The notes beneath the pieces are model-generated. The model was not told where the DNA came from and made no database searches. It saw only the letters and a list, made by a program, of their open reading frames with translations. From positions 60,952 to 124,951 of the forward strand of contig SCQH01000008.1 in NCBI GenBank assembly GCA_004321925.1: a stretch of DNA of 64,000 nucleotides, read 5' to 3'. The DNA is from Nitrospirota bacterium (lineage in GTDB: Bacteria; Nitrospirota; Thermodesulfovibrionia; Thermodesulfovibrionales; UBA6898). Positions 62,937 to 64,000 of the stretch are shown in pieces. Made by a program: the position numbers and the translations under genes. The number at the start of each line of letters is the position of its first letter. Position 1 is the first letter of the stretch.

Positions 62937-64000
62937 CTACTTCTGGCGTGCAGCTTCCTTGATGAGGGCCTGCCCGATCACATTCCTCTGTATCTGGTTC
63001 GTCCCCTCATAGATCTGAAGTATCTTCGCATCGCGCATCATCTTCTCAACTGGGTATTCCTTCATGTAGCCGGAACCGCCCATCACCTGCACCGCGTCGG
63101 TCGTCACCTTCATCGCCATGTCGGTCGCAAAGACCTTGGCCATGGCAGACTCCTTTGAGACATCCTTTGCGCCGCTGTCGACCAACCGGGAGACAGAATA
63201 GATCAAGGCCCGTGCCGCTTCGATCGAGGTCGCCATATCTGCCAGCATATGCTGGACCGCCTGAAAGGTTATGATCGGATGTCCGAACTGCACCCTCTGG
63301 CGCGCGAATTTCACCGCCTCGTCAAGGGCGCCCTGTGCAACGCCGACCCCCTGGGAACCGACGCCGGTCCGGGAACTGTCGAGGGTCTTCATCGCCACCA
63401 CAAAACCGACCCCTTCCTTGCCGATCAGGTTCTGCTTCGGGATCCTGCAGTTATTGAAGATAAGTTCGGTCGTCGCCGACGCCCGGATGCCCATCTTGTT
63501 CTCCTTCTTGCCGAAGGTGAAGCCCGGGGTGCCCTTCTCCACGACAAAGGCGGACGCCCCGCGCGGGCCCTTGGAACGGTCCGTTATGGCGATGATCGTA
63601 TAGATCTCCGCCTCGCCGCCGTTGGTGATCCACTGCTTGGTCCCGTTGATCACATATTCGTTGCCTTCAAGCTTTGCGGTCGTCTGCGTGCCTCCGGCAT
63701 CACTCCCTGCATTTGCCTCGGTCAGGCCGAAGGCGACAAGCCTCTTTCCTGCGGCGATATCCGGAAGGAACTGCTTCTTCTGCTCATCAGAGCCGAAGAG
63801 CAGGAGCGGATAGGTCCCCAGGGCATTGGCCGCATAGGTCGTCGAGACCCCGAGGCAGGCACGGGAAAGCTCCTCCACCGCAAGGGCCAGCTCGAAGCTC
63901 CCTTTGCCGAGACCGCCGTATTCTTCAGGAATAAATAAGCCGAAAAGGTCTGACTGAGCCAGAGTTTTCATTATATCCCAGGGGAATTCCCCTGTTTCAT
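62937..64000 (-). CDS. Acyl-CoA dehydrogenase (5' end outside window)
   Basis: The visible ~354 residues run from ETGEFPWDIMKTLAQSD, continuing beyond the right edge, to the stop at 62937. FAD and substrate motifs include FGLTEANAGSDAGGTQT, KQWITNGG and the C-terminal MGGSGYMKEYPVEKMMRDAK, with the catalytic Glu in QIYEGTNQIQ. This is the short-chain (butyryl-CoA type) layout. Its adjacency to etfBA suggests a Bcd-Etf complex oxidising, or under anaerobiosis reducing, short acyl or enoyl-CoA. Confidence 0.95.
   Translation of the reverse strand, partial: ETGEFPWDIMKTLAQSDLFGLFIPEEYGGLGKGSFELALAVEELSRACLGVSTTYAANALGTYPLLLFGSDEQKKQFLPDIAAGKRLVAFGLTEANAGSDAGGTQTTAKLEGNEYVINGTKQWITNGGEAEIYTIIAITDRSKGPRGASAFVVEKGTPGFTFGKKENKMGIRASATTELIFNNCRIPKQNLIGKEGVGFVVAMKTLDSSRTGVGSQGVGVAQGALDEAVKFARQRVQFGHPIITFQAVQHMLADMATSIEAARALIYSVSRLVDSGAKDVSKESAMAKVFATDMAMKVTTDAVQVMGGSGYMKEYPVEKMMRDAKILQIYEGTNQIQRNVIGQALIKEAARQK

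Noticed and set aside
1..64000. CRISPR arrays, insertion sequences, prophage genes, biosynthetic or defence clusters
   Set aside because: I looked for regular repeats, transposase motifs and typical cluster genes on both strands and found none; the region is mainly core metabolism and energy genes.

Overview
The window is a dense, AG[AG]-arginine-biased bacterial chromosome segment from a diderm anaerobe. Supporting traits are the SurA-like chaperone, Tat-exported uptake hydrogenase, multihaem cytochrome, A/V-type ATPase, ferredoxin-EtfA fusion and MglA-like GTPase. The overall gene set resembles Nitrospirota (Thermodesulfovibrionia-like). That assignment is inference from gene content only; no rRNA is present. 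I see no insertion sequence, prophage, plasmid function or CRISPR array. One tRNA (Gly, anticodon CCC) is present.

Layout. 1-9719: end of a HEAT-repeat protein, an HD-GYP protein, a leftward secA / diguanylate cyclase / MglA-like GTPase unit, then miaB and mtaB. 9720-10225: AT-rich gene-free stretch and tRNA-Gly. 10271-25636: housekeeping genes (cobO, inositol-phosphate synthase with a CDP-alcohol transferase, mdh, ndk, clpC, tlpA-like, purN, surA-like, fhs, a deacetylase, dusB, an MFS transporter, a duplicated membrane protein). 25727-33565: leftward nine-gene A/V-type ATPase operon. 33705-36073: 13-haem cytochrome c plus cytochrome b. 36112-41937: leftward hybOABC-type [NiFe] hydrogenase with its protease and hypC. 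42085-45930: moxR / DUF58 / transglutaminase. 45966-53612: argH, a lipoprotein, a two-component pair, gmhA, ruvCAB and queH. 53615-59722: a tightly overlapping spoIID / queA / SPOR / phoH / pgpH / ybeY / dgkA-PAP2 chain. 59794-59894: a composite inverted repeat. 60003-64000: leftward acyl-CoA dehydrogenase, etfB, ferredoxin-etfA and fabD.

The strongest observation is in the hydrogenase large-subunit gene. It is split by one in-frame TGA that sits exactly where the second cysteine of the N-terminal nickel-binding motif R-x-C-G-V-C belongs. Three bases after the TGA begins a 13-bp stem-loop with a GCUU apical loop, which meets the usual description of a bacterial SECIS. I read this as a selenocysteine hydrogenase with Sec at the N-terminal bridging position. 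The [NiFeSe] enzymes I know carry Sec in the C-terminal motif, so this would be unusual.

A second recurrent pattern is that about eleven genes, most of them first in a transcription unit, have a -10 hexamer only 5-8 nt before the start codon and no clear Shine-Dalgarno sequence. This implies leaderless mRNAs. Other genes here (clpC, fhs, surA-like, hybO) have normal leaders with strong Shine-Dalgarno sites. phoH appears to start at ACG, and fhs shows foreign codon usage over most of its length.

Metabolically, the hydrogenase, multihaem cytochrome, A/V-type ATPase, EtfAB/acyl-CoA dehydrogenase and formyl-THF synthetase fit an anaerobic, H2-using energy metabolism.
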